The position numbers were made by a program, and so were the translations under genes. A stretch of 64,000 nt of DNA from Rhizobium sp. CF080 (GTDB taxonomy: Bacteria; Pseudomonadota; Alphaproteobacteria; Rhizobiales; Rhizobiaceae): contig NZ_AKKC02000011.1 of NCBI RefSeq assembly GCF_000282095.2, positions 186,001 to 250,000 on the forward strand, in the 5' to 3' direction. Under the pieces are notes generated by a model. The model saw only the letters and a program-made list of their open reading frames with translations, was not told the DNA's origin and did not search any database. This document shows, piece by piece, positions 8,053 through 16,224 of the stretch. The stretch's first letter is position 1, and the number at the start of each line of letters is the position of its first letter.

Positions 8053-9116
8053 CAGACGCCTGCCTTTCTGATCCACTGGTCGATTGCGACGGCGGCGATG
8101 ATGAGCCAGCCGGTCAGCATGACTTTCCATTGGGGGTCGGCGCCGAGCATGTTCAGTCCCATCGACACGACGCCGACAAGCATGGCGCCGAACAGCGTGC
8201 CGAGAATCGATCCGCGCCCACCGAAGAGAGAGATGCCGCCGATCACCGTCGCGGTAATGGCCTGCAGGTTATAGTCAGTCACCGCGGCGGAGGGCGAGAC
8301 GGAACCGTTGCGGCCGATCGAGACCCAGGCGGCAAAGGCGGCGATAACGCCGGCGATCGTGTAGACGCTCAGGAGCACCTTGCGGGTCTGGATGCCGGAA
8401 AGCTTGGCAGCTTCCGGATCGTCGCCGACGGCATAGACATGCCGGCCCCACGCGGTGTGGTTCAGCACGTACCAGAGGATGCCGACGAGCAAGACCATGG
8501 AGATGACGCCGAGGGTGAGGATGGCGTTGCCGAACCTGAAGTTGATGGCGAAGAGATGCAGGAGGGGCGCGCTTGCATCCACGTCGGCGTCGCGGATCGT
8601 CTGGTTGGCGGAGTAGATGAAATTCGTCGCCATGACGATGTTCCACGAACCGAGCGTGACGATGAACGGCGGCAACCGGACGATCGCGACGAGAAAGCCG
8701 TTGAAGAACCCGCAGAGCCCGCCGGTCACCATGCCGGCGAGGATTGCGATCGGCGTCGGCAGGCCATAGGTGACGGCGAAATTGCCCATGATGACAGCAG
8801 AGATGACCATCACCACGCCGATCGAAAGGTCGATGCCGGCGGTCAGGATAACCAGCGTCTGCGCCGATCCGAGAATGCCGACCACGGCAATCTGCTGCAG
8901 GATCAGCGTCAGCGTGTAGGACGAGAAGAACCGTCCGCCGATCGCCAGTCCGAAGACGATGATCGAAAGCACCAGCACGATCAGCGGCACGGCAGCTGGC
9001 GTCGAGTGCAGGAAATGCTGGGCACGCTTCAATGGGGAGATGTTCTGGTGTTCGAAGGAAGCGACATTCTTGTCGCTGCCGTCGAGCGCGCGCTCGAACT
9101 CCTGTATACCGCTCAT
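8052..9116 (-). CDS. frcC: Fructose-type ABC transporter permease
   Basis: A CUT2 (RbsC/FrcC) permease of about 354 residues with eight to ten hydrophobic segments. The family motif GIDLSIG is present (as LTAGIDLSIGVVM), with GGRGSILGT near the C-terminus. The start is set at 9116, because GGAGGA lies just upstream; the ATG at 9143 adds nothing conserved. The long N-terminal hydrophilic stretch (MSGIQEFERALDGSDK) resembles FrcC of rhizobia. It is separated from frcB by 136 bp containing a 10-bp hairpin. Confidence 0.9.
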   Translation of the reverse strand: MSGIQEFERALDGSDKNVASFEHQNISPLKRAQHFLHSTPAAVPLIVLVLSIIVFGLAIGGRFFSSYTLTLILQQIAVVGILGSAQTLVILTAGIDLSIGVVMVISAVIMGNFAVTYGLPTPIAILAGMVTGGLCGFFNGFLVAIVRLPPFIVTLGSWNIVMATNFIYSANQTIRDADVDASAPLLHLFAINFRFGNAILTLGVISMVLLVGILWYVLNHTAWGRHVYAVGDDPEAAKLSGIQTRKVLLSVYTIAGVIAAFAAWVSIGRNGSVSPSAAVTDYNLQAITATVIGGISLFGGRGSILGTLFGAMLVGVVSMGLNMLGADPQWKVMLTGWLIIAAVAIDQWIRKAGV

Positions 9117-9212
9117 GTTTCCTCCTCCGCCTGTCTGACCCATCTACGAAGCGTAGGTTTGGACCGGTCTTCGGCCGGTCTGGTCGAAAGGACTTGTAAA
9201 GTCTGGTCGGAA

Positions 9213-9236
9213 CGGCCGGAGCTTTCGCCCCGGCCG
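9213..9236 (-). other. Hairpin between frcB and frcC
   Basis: On the transcript this is CGGCCGGGGC, then a GAAA loop, then GCUCCGGCCG: a 10-bp stem with one G-U pair closed by a GNRA tetraloop. No U-tract follows. It most likely protects the frcB message or reduces frcC/frcA expression relative to frcB. Confidence 0.6.
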
Positions 9237-9252
9237 GATGCAGGTCAGGGGA

Positions 9253-10278
9253 TCAGCCCCAGCACTTGTCGGTGCCTTCCTTGACACTGATCGACTTGAC
9301 GCCGGAGACCGGCTTGTCGGTGACCAGCGAAACGCCGGTGTCGAAGAACGACTTGCCTTCGGTCGGCTTCGGCTTTTCCTTGGTGTCGGCGAACTTCTTG
9401 ATCGCCTCGATGCCGAGCGATGCCATCAGCAGCGGATATTGCTGCGAGGTGGCGCCGATCTGGCCATCCTTGACGGACTTGACGCCCGGGCAACCGCCGT
9501 CGACGGAAACGATCAGCACGTTCTTTTCCAGTCCGACGGCTTTCAGAGCCTGGTAGGCGCCGACGGCGGAGGGCTCGTTGATCGTGTGGATGACGTTGAT
9601 GCCGGGGTCCTTCTGGAGGAGGTTTTCCATGGCCTTGCGGCCGCCTTCCTCGTTGCCGTTGGTCACGTCGTGGCCGACGATGCGCTTGTCGGTTTCGTCA
9701 CCGATCTTGTCGGGGTTCTTGGGGTCGATGCCAAAGCCGATCATGAAGCCCTGGTCGCGCAGAACGTCGACCGTCGGCTGATCCGGGGTCAGGTCAAGGA
9801 AGCCGACCTTGGCATCCTTGGCCTTGTCGCCCATGGTTTCCTTGGCCCACTGGCCGATCAGCTTGCCGGCAAGAAGATTGTCGGTGGCGAAGGTGGCGTC
9901 GGCCGAATTGATCGGGTCGAGCGGAGTGTCGAGCGCGATGACGAGGACGCCGGCATCACGGGCCTTCTTGACGGTCGGCACGATGCCCTTGGTGTCGGAA
10001 GCGGTGATGAGAATGCCCTTGGCGCCGTCGGCGATGCAGCTTTCGATCGCTGCGACCTGGCTTTCGCTGTCGCCGTCAATCTTGCCGGCATAGGATTTCA
10101 GCGTCACACCGAGTTCCTTGGCCTTGGCCGAGGCACCTTCCTTCATCTTGACGAAGAAGGGATTGGTGTCGGTCTTGGTGATCAGGCAGGCGGACACGTC
10201 TGCGGCCTTGGCAGGGGCGGAAAACGCGACGCCCAGGACGAGGGCGCCAAATGCGGCGGACAATACGGATTTCTTCAT
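9253..10278 (-). CDS. frcB: Fructose-type periplasmic binding protein
   Basis: Periplasmic binding protein of the ribose/galactose family, 341 residues, the length I recall for FrcB. The signal peptide is MKKSVLSAAFGALVLG...APAKA with cleavage before ADVSACL. Conserved ligand-fold blocks are ITKTDTNPFF, ITASDTKGI, ALDTPLDP and GVDGGCPGVK. The C-terminus has a cysteine (DKCWG) that could pair with the one in SACLI. It is first in the frcBCA operon. A promoter and palindrome lie in the gap to the divergent ROK regulator. Confidence 0.9.
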   Translation of the reverse strand: MKKSVLSAAFGALVLGVAFSAPAKAADVSACLITKTDTNPFFVKMKEGASAKAKELGVTLKSYAGKIDGDSESQVAAIESCIADGAKGILITASDTKGIVPTVKKARDAGVLVIALDTPLDPINSADATFATDNLLAGKLIGQWAKETMGDKAKDAKVGFLDLTPDQPTVDVLRDQGFMIGFGIDPKNPDKIGDETDKRIVGHDVTNGNEEGGRKAMENLLQKDPGINVIHTINEPSAVGAYQALKAVGLEKNVLIVSVDGGCPGVKSVKDGQIGATSQQYPLLMASLGIEAIKKFADTKEKPKPTEGKSFFDTGVSLVTDKPVSGVKSISVKEGTDKCWG

Positions 10279-10402
10279 GGTCTCCTCCCAGAGTTAAGAC
10301 TGTCCGCCATGCGGACCAATGTTCAGACATATGAATGGGCACCGGTGCCACCGAGTTCGACAGGCGCCTCCTCCTAAGCCGTCCTGTGCCCTTACACGTC
10401 TA

Positions 10403-10452
10403 ATTAAGAACGAGTTGAAATAGCCTGTCAATAATTAATTCCGATTGAATTA
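10403..10452 (-). promoter_or_regulatory. Putative frcB promoter and ROK operator
   Basis: On the minus strand TTGACA (10431 to 10426) is followed at exactly 17 bp by CTTAAT (10408 to 10403). Four bases upstream lies the inverted repeat TAATTC-N5-GAATTA (10436-10452), a good candidate site for the adjacent ROK regulator. Confidence 0.55.
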
Positions 10453-10607
10453 TTTATTTGTCGTGCCATAGTTTGGCAGAGCGGAGGTTCGAAATTCGAC
10501 GATCTGTGTGCGGCGTGCCTTGCCGTTTGTTGCTGGATATCAAAAAGATACCCGCATTCCTGAATAGGCGGCCCTGTCGATTCGAGGCTTCTGGGAGGAA
10601 CAAGCCA

Positions 10608-11852
10608 ATGTCGGTTTCAGATAGTATGGCGCAAGGCCATGCGCTGCTGGGCAATTTCACCGGCGGTTCAAATCAGGTGCGGGTGAGGGCCTATAACGAG
10701 CGGCTCGTGCTTTCGCTGGTGCGTCTGAACGGCTCCATGTCGAAGGCGGATATTACCCGCCGCAGCGGGCTTTCGGCCCAGACCGTCTCTGTCATCATGC
10801 GGGCGCTCGAAAAGGACGGCCTTCTGTTGCGCGGGGAGCCGGTTCGCGGCCGGGTGGGGCAGCCTTCGGTGCCGATGCGCCTCAATCCTGATGCGGTCTA
10901 TTCGTTCGGCGTGAAGATCGGCCGACGCAGCGCCGACCTCGTGCTGATGGACTTCGTCGGCGATATCCGGCTGCAATATCACGAAACCTATGCCTATCCA
11001 CTTCCCGCGAACATAATCGAGATCATCACCTCCGGCATAACGCGGCTGGAAGGCCAGTTGAACGAGGTGCAGCGTGGCCGTATCGCCGGGATCGGGATCG
11101 CCGCACCGTTCGAACTCTGGAACTGGGCCGAGGAGGTGGGCGCTCCGCAAGGGGCGATGGAGATCTGGCGCGGGATCGATCTGCAGGCGGAAATCGCCAG
11201 CCGGGTCCCGCACGCGGTCTATCTGCAGAATGACGCGACCAGTGCCTGTGGTGCCGAACTGGTGTTCGGGGTTGGCCCATCCTATCCGGATTTCGTGTAT
11301 TTCTTCATCGGCTCGTTCATCGGCGGCGGGATCGTCCTCAATTCGGCGATCTTCTCCGGCCGGACCGGAACCGCCGGTGCGGTGGGGCCGCTCCCCGTGC
11401 GCGGCAAGGATGGCGAGACGCGCCAGTTGCTGGATATCGCTTCGATCTTCGTTCTGGAGAATCTTCTGAAGGAACGGAACATCGATCCGCAGCCGCTCTG
11501 GTATTCCGCCAACGACTGGATCGATTTCGGCGAACCGCTCGATCTATGGATTCGGCAGACCGCGAACGCACTTGCCCAGGCGATCGTTGCGGCAGCGTCG
11601 ATCATCGATTTTGGCGCGGCGGTGATCGATGGCGGTTTTCCGGCCTGGGTCCGGCGACGGATCGTCGCCTCGACTATCGAGGCGGTGGCGCGGCTCGACC
11701 TTCAGGGCGTCATCATCCCCGATATCATCGAGGGAATGGTTGGCTCCCAGGCGCGGGCGATCGGCGGCGCCAGCCTGCCGATCTTTGCCAAATATCTCAC
11801 CGACCAGAGCGTACTTTTCAAGGATCTGCGGGAAATGCCCGCAGGTTCGTAA
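10608..11852 (+). CDS. frcR: ROK-family transcriptional regulator of the frc operon
   Basis: About 414 residues: an N-terminal winged helix-turn-helix (about 25-85, SKADITRRSGLSAQTVSVIM) followed by a sugar-kinase-like ROK domain (GIGIAAPFELWNW, QNDATSACGAELVF, FFIGSFIGGGIVLN). The cysteine-rich zinc motif of many ROK proteins (CxCGxxGC) is not visible, so this is likely a pure regulator. The start is at 10608 because GGGAGGAA lies 8 bases upstream. It is divergent from frcB and is expected to sense fructose or a related sugar. The symbol is by position and family. Confidence 0.82.
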   Translation: MSVSDSMAQGHALLGNFTGGSNQVRVRAYNERLVLSLVRLNGSMSKADITRRSGLSAQTVSVIMRALEKDGLLLRGEPVRGRVGQPSVPMRLNPDAVYSFGVKIGRRSADLVLMDFVGDIRLQYHETYAYPLPANIIEIITSGITRLEGQLNEVQRGRIAGIGIAAPFELWNWAEEVGAPQGAMEIWRGIDLQAEIASRVPHAVYLQNDATSACGAELVFGVGPSYPDFVYFFIGSFIGGGIVLNSAIFSGRTGTAGAVGPLPVRGKDGETRQLLDIASIFVLENLLKERNIDPQPLWYSANDWIDFGEPLDLWIRQTANALAQAIVAAASIIDFGAAVIDGGFPAWVRRRIVASTIEAVARLDLQGVIIPDIIEGMVGSQARAIGGASLPIFAKYLTDQSVLFKDLREMPAGS

Positions 11853-11901
11853 GCCGCTGTCAGGAACGGCGCCGTTTGTTGGGATCAGCGGGATCAGCGC
11901 C

Positions 11902-12627
11902 TCAGCGGCCCTTCGCCTGGCGCCAACGGGCGAAATCGGTCTTGGTCTCTTCCTTGGTCGCCGGATAGAGGCCGATGATCGAGCGGCCGTTCAGCACTTC
12001 CTCGGTGACGAAATCCTCGAACGCAGTCATCTCGACCGCCTCGTCGGCGATCTCGTCGGCGATATTCGCGGGGACGATGACGACGCCCTCATTGTCTCCG
12101 ACCACAACGTCGCCCGGCCAGACGGCAACATCGCCGCAGCCGATCGGCACGTTGATGTCGAGCGCCTGGTGGAGGGTGAGGTTGGTCGGGGCGGACGGGC
12201 GGTTGTGATAGGCGCGGATGCCGAGTTCGGCGATCTCGGGGCTGTCGCGAAAACCGCCATCGGTGACGACGCCGGCAACATCGCGCAGCATCAGGCGCGA
12301 CACGAGGATGGAGCCGGCGGAGGCGGCGCGCGGGTCCTTGCGGCTGTCCATGACCATGACATGACCCGGCGGGCATTGCTCGACGGCGGCGCGCTGCGGA
12401 TGTTGCGGGTTCTGGAACACCGAAAGCTGGTTCAGGTCTTCGCGTGCCGGGATGTAACGTAGGGTGAAGGCCTGGCCGACCATGTTTTTAGGCTTCTGGG
12501 AGAGCGGCCGGACATCCTGGATGAACTGGTTGCGCAATCCGCGCTTGAAGAGCGCGGTGCAGATCGTCGCGCAACTGATTCCCTCGTATTTCTTGCGCGT
12601 GGTTTCGGAAAGAACGTAGTCGGTCAT
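11902..12627 (-). CDS. RraA-like / HMG-aldolase-family protein
   Basis: A 241-residue protein of the RraA-like family (formerly MenG), which includes 4-hydroxy-4-methyl-2-oxoglutarate and oxaloacetate-type metal-dependent lyases as well as the RNase E inhibitor RraA. Characteristic blocks are TICTALFKRG, DSRKDPRAASAG, VTDGGFRDS (the Asp/Arg metal-site motif) and WPGDVVVGDNEGVVIVP. It follows the dehydratase at 12671 by 43 bp on the same strand, so a lyase acting on a 2-keto acid of the same pathway is more likely than RNase regulation. Its exact reaction is not known. Confidence 0.82.
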   Translation of the reverse strand: MTDYVLSETTRKKYEGISCATICTALFKRGLRNQFIQDVRPLSQKPKNMVGQAFTLRYIPAREDLNQLSVFQNPQHPQRAAVEQCPPGHVMVMDSRKDPRAASAGSILVSRLMLRDVAGVVTDGGFRDSPEIAELGIRAYHNRPSAPTNLTLHQALDINVPIGCGDVAVWPGDVVVGDNEGVVIVPANIADEIADEAVEMTAFEDFVTEEVLNGRSIIGLYPATKEETKTDFARWRQAKGR

Positions 12628-12670
12628 GGGGTCTCCACTCAGAAATACCTGGGATCGGGAATAGCGGGGG

Positions 12671-14401
12671 TCAGAAAATGTCGGGCTCGCCGGCGGTGGC
12701 GCCGAACTCCCGTTCGAGGAAGTCGAAGTCGCAGCCTTCATTGGCCTGCTTGATATGCTTGGAAAACATCCAGCCGTAGCCGCGTTCGTACTTGTCGGCG
12801 GGCGCCACCCATTCGGCGCGGCGCTTGGCGAGCGTTTCCTCGTCCACCAGCATGTCGATCGAACGGTTCGGCAGATCGACGCGGATGATGTCGCCGGTGC
12901 GCACCAGCGACAGTGGGCCGCCGATATGGGCCTCCGGCGCCACATGCAGGATGCAGGCGCCGTAGCTCGTGCCGGACATGCGGGCATCGGAAATACGCAG
13001 CATATCTCGATAACCCTGTTTCAGGATCTTCTTCGGGATCGGCAGCATGCCCCATTCCGGCATGCCGGGTCCGCCCTTCGGGCCGGCATTGCGCAGGATC
13101 AGCACGTGATCGGCGGTGACGTCGAGGTCCTCGCGGTCGATCATCGCCTTCATTTCCGGATAACTGTCGAAGACGAGGGCAGGGCCTTCGTGCGCCCGCA
13201 GCCGCGGCTCGCAGGCGGAAGGCTTCATGACGCAGCCGTCCGGGGCGAGGTTGCCCTTGAGGACCGCCAGGGAACCCTCATGATAGATCGGGTTCGACAG
13301 CGGGCGGATGACGTCGCTGTTGTAGACTTCGGCGCCTTTCAGCGTCTCGCCGAGCGGGAAACCGCTGACGGTCATGGCGTCGAGCTTCAGGAGATCCTTG
13401 ATCTCCGCCATCAGGGCGCGCAGGCCGCCGGCGTAATAGAAGTCTTCCATCAGATACTTGTCGCCTGAGGGACGGATGTTGGCGACGACGGGGGTGGTGC
13501 GTCCCGCCTTGTCGAGATCGTCCAATGTCAGCGGAACGCCGGCGCGGCGCGCCATCGACAGGAGATGGACAACGGCATTGGTGGAACAGCCGGTCGCCAT
13601 GGCGACCGTCGTGGCATTGTGGACCGCGTCGGGCGTGATGATCTTGTCGGGTGTCAGGTCGTCCCAGACCATTTCGACGATCCGTCGGCCGCAGCGGGTG
13701 CTCATGCGGATGTGGTTGGCGTCGGCGGCGGGAATGGAACTGGCACCGGGCAGGGTGAGGCCGAGCGCTTCGGCGATCGCGGTCATGGTGCTGGCGGTGC
13801 CGAAGGTCATGCAATGGCCGTAGGAGCGGGCAATGCCTTCTTCGACGCCGGTCCATTGTTCCTCGGAAATCGTGCCGGCGCGGCGTTCGTCCCAGTATTT
13901 CCAGGCATCCGAGCCGGAGCCCAGCCATTCGCCCTTGTAATTGCCACGCAGCATCGGACCGGCGGGCAGGAAGATCATCGGGAAACCGGCGCTTATAGCG
14001 CCCATCACCAGGGCAGGGGTGGTCTTGTCGCAACCGCCCATCAGCACCGCGCCGTCGACCGGATGAGCACGCAGCAGCTCTTCCGCCTCCATGGCGAGGA
14101 AATTGCGATAAAGCATGGATGTGGGCTTCAGCGCGCTTTCGGACAGTGACTGCACCGGCAGCTCGACCGGGAAACCGCCCGCCTGCAGGACGCCGCGCTT
14201 CACGTGCTCGACGCGATCCTTGAAATGGGCGTGGCAGGCGTTGAGGTCGGACCAGGTATTGAGGATGGCGATGATCGGTTTCTTGCCCCAATCCTTCTCA
14301 TCAAAACCCATCTGCATCATGCGGGAGCGATGTCCCGACGAACGGAGATCATCCGGCGCGAACCAGCGTGCGCTGCGGAGATCGGCTGCTTCCTTTGTCA
14401 T
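12671..14401 (-). CDS. IlvD/Edd-family sugar-acid dehydratase (L-arabinonate dehydratase-like)
   Basis: Converts an aldonic acid to its 2-keto-3-deoxy acid using a 2Fe-2S cluster and Mg2+. The 576-residue product has three cluster cysteines at 56 (LNACHAHF), 124 (MGGCDKTTPA) and 197 (YGHCMTF), and the catalytic serine at 477 (SDARMSGTSYG). As I recall, the characterised R. leguminosarum L-arabinonate dehydratase (579 residues) has C59, C127, C200 and S480, a constant offset of three. That enzyme also takes D-fuconate and D-galactonate, so the natural substrate here is open. It is divergent from the GntR regulator, with two perfect palindromes between them. Confidence 0.9.
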   Translation of the reverse strand: MTKEAADLRSARWFAPDDLRSSGHRSRMMQMGFDEKDWGKKPIIAILNTWSDLNACHAHFKDRVEHVKRGVLQAGGFPVELPVQSLSESALKPTSMLYRNFLAMEAEELLRAHPVDGAVLMGGCDKTTPALVMGAISAGFPMIFLPAGPMLRGNYKGEWLGSGSDAWKYWDERRAGTISEEQWTGVEEGIARSYGHCMTFGTASTMTAIAEALGLTLPGASSIPAADANHIRMSTRCGRRIVEMVWDDLTPDKIITPDAVHNATTVAMATGCSTNAVVHLLSMARRAGVPLTLDDLDKAGRTTPVVANIRPSGDKYLMEDFYYAGGLRALMAEIKDLLKLDAMTVSGFPLGETLKGAEVYNSDVIRPLSNPIYHEGSLAVLKGNLAPDGCVMKPSACEPRLRAHEGPALVFDSYPEMKAMIDREDLDVTADHVLILRNAGPKGGPGMPEWGMLPIPKKILKQGYRDMLRISDARMSGTSYGACILHVAPEAHIGGPLSLVRTGDIIRVDLPNRSIDMLVDEETLAKRRAEWVAPADKYERGYGWMFSKHIKQANEGCDFDFLEREFGATAGEPDIF

Positions 14402-14506
14402 GCTTCTCTTCCAGAAATCCTGCCATCATTCCGGAATCGATCATGCCTCGATCACGGGGGCGGAGCTCCTCCCGCCCGGCGCCAACTTAAACAGGCTTCG
14501 GAGAAA

Positions 14507-14546
14507 TTGATATATCAAGTTTCAGATTTCCTCCTTGATATATCAA
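14507..14546. promoter_or_regulatory. Two perfect GntR-type palindromes
   Basis: The 12-bp palindrome TTGATATATCAA occurs twice, at 14507-14518 and 14535-14546, 28 bp apart centre to centre, between the divergent dehydratase and gntR genes. The flanks are also similar (GTTTC and ATTTC follow each copy). This fits binding of two dimers of the adjacent FCD-type GntR protein. Confidence 0.75.
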
Positions 14547-14591
14547 ATTTCAAATGCTAGATCAGCGCCGAGACGAGGATGGAGGATGTGA

Positions 14592-15260
14592 ATGGGCGGC
14601 GATGATGCGCTTCTGCCAGTGGAGCCGGTTTTTCTGAAAAGCCTGCGTGACCACGTCTATGGCCTGGTGCGCGATGCCATTCTTGCGGGCCGCCTGAAGG
14701 GTGGCGAAAAGCTCAACGAGCGCCACCTCGCTAGCCAGCTAGGCATCAGCACGACGCCGCTCAAGGAGGCCTTGCGCGTACTCGAGTCCGAAGGGTTGGT
14801 GCGATCGGAGCCCCGCCGCGGGATCTACATCACCTTCAATGCCGGCCAGGCGGAAGAGATGATGCTGGCGCGGGCCGCGCTTGAAAGCATGATCGCTCGC
14901 CAGGCCGCCAAGCGGGTGAAGGATGAGGATGTGGCCCTGATGCGCGCGCTCATCGTCGAGATGCGGGCCGGCCTCGAGACGGTGGACGTGCTGCAGCTCA
15001 TCGCTCTCAACGAGCGCTTCCACAACGTTATCCATGAAGCATCCGGTTGCAGCTATCTGCGTCGCCTGCAGGGCGGCCAGAACATCTACACCCATGCGGC
15101 CCGTCTCAGCGTGCTGTCGGAGGAGCGGGAGCGCTTCCTGGCGGTCGAGGAGCATGAGGCCATCGCCAACGCGATCGCTGCCCGCGAGCCTGATCTCGCC
15201 GAGCGGCTGATGCGCGACCACGTCATTCGCTCGGGCGAGAAGCATCTCCTCCGGGTGTAG
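14592..15260 (+). CDS. GntR-family regulator (FCD/FadR subfamily)
   Basis: A 222-residue regulator with an N-terminal winged helix (about 18-80, LRDHVYGLVRDAI, KLNERHLASQLGISTTPLKEAL, EPRRGIYI) and a helical FCD effector domain (LNERFHNVIHEASG, EEHEAIANAIAAREPDLAERLMRDHV) whose Asp/His residues usually bind a metal. GGAGGA is 5 bases before the ATG. It is first in a plus-strand operon with the DHDPS-like, enolase-family, SMP-30 and epimerase genes, and likely represses both directions through the double palindrome at 14507-14546, released by a sugar acid. Confidence 0.9.
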   Translation: MGGDDALLPVEPVFLKSLRDHVYGLVRDAILAGRLKGGEKLNERHLASQLGISTTPLKEALRVLESEGLVRSEPRRGIYITFNAGQAEEMMLARAALESMIARQAAKRVKDEDVALMRALIVEMRAGLETVDVLQLIALNERFHNVIHEASGCSYLRRLQGGQNIYTHAARLSVLSEERERFLAVEEHEAIANAIAAREPDLAERLMRDHVIRSGEKHLLRV

Positions 15261-15285
15261 CAAGTCGGGAATGAGGGAAACGGAC

Positions 15286-16200
15286 ATGAATATCCGCGAC
15301 TACAAGCGCGTCCTCACGGGCATTTCGGGCGTCCACGTGACCGCCTATGACAACAAGGGGGCGATCGAGCCTCGGTTGACCGGCAAGATCATTCGGCGGA
15401 TTGCCGATGCGGGCATTCACAATATCGTCAGTGGCGGCAATACCGGCGAGTTCTACAGCCTCCAGCACGAGGAGGTCCTTCGCCTGCAATCGATCTGCGT
15501 TGCGGCTGTCGAGGGCAAGACGGTGGTCACCGCCGCTGCCGGTCGTTCGGTCGGCGAAGCGATCGCGACCGCCAAGGCGGCCAAGCGGGAAGGCGCTCAG
15601 GGTGTGATGGTCCATCACCCGCTCGATCCATTCGCTGCACCCCGCTCGCAGGCCGACTATTTCATCGCCATCGCCGAGGCTTCGGAACTGCCGCTCGTCG
15701 CCTATGTGCGGTCCAATACGATCGCCGTCGACGACCTCGCCCGCATCGCGACCCATCCAAACATTGCCGGCGTCAAGTTCGCCTCGACCGACATGATGCT
15801 GTTTTCCGAATGCGTGCGGGCGACCGAGGGTACGGATGCGGTCTGGATCTGCGGCCTCGCCGAGGGCTGGGCGGCACCTTTTTACGCGCTCGGCGCCAAG
15901 GGGTTCACGTCCGGCCTCGTCAATATCGATCCGGCCCGGTCGCTGGCGATCTGGCATGCGCTCGAGGCGGGCGACTATGCCAGGACGCGGGCGATGGTCG
16001 CCAAAATTGCCGGCTTTGAAATGCTGCGCACCAAGTTCAACAACGGCGCCAATGTCACGGTCGTCAAGGAGGCTTTGGCTTTGCGTGGCGAAAACCTCGG
16101 ACCGGTGCGTCTGCCGGGCCTGCCGGCGCTCGATGTCGCCGACCGCAATCACCTCGAACAAATTCTGAAAGGCTGGGAGCCTGTCGCTGCTGCTCATTGA
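15286..16200 (+). CDS. DHDPS-family aldolase or dehydratase
   Basis: A TIM-barrel class I enzyme of 304 residues that forms a Schiff base on lysine (AGVKFAST), with the Tyr partner in LVAYVRSN and the entry motif SGGNTGEFYSL. Members act on 2-keto-3-deoxy sugar acids, either cleaving them or dehydrating them to 2-oxoglutarate semialdehyde. Given the arabinonate-type dehydratase across the promoter, a 2-keto-3-deoxyarabinonate dehydratase role is plausible, with the aldehyde dehydrogenase at 51663 as a possible next step (inference). The start at 15286 follows GAGGGAA; the ATG at 15271 overlaps that site. Confidence 0.82.
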   Translation: MNIRDYKRVLTGISGVHVTAYDNKGAIEPRLTGKIIRRIADAGIHNIVSGGNTGEFYSLQHEEVLRLQSICVAAVEGKTVVTAAAGRSVGEAIATAKAAKREGAQGVMVHHPLDPFAAPRSQADYFIAIAEASELPLVAYVRSNTIAVDDLARIATHPNIAGVKFASTDMMLFSECVRATEGTDAVWICGLAEGWAAPFYALGAKGFTSGLVNIDPARSLAIWHALEAGDYARTRAMVAKIAGFEMLRTKFNNGANVTVVKEALALRGENLGPVRLPGLPALDVADRNHLEQILKGWEPVAAAH

Positions 16201-16224
16201 CCCCGCGTTCATCCGGATAGACCC

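Noticed and set aside
10447..10460. GAATTATTTATTTG as another copy of the murein operator
   Set aside because: It has a mismatch in the second arm, lies by the frc operon, and its first arm belongs to a better inverted repeat (10436-10452).
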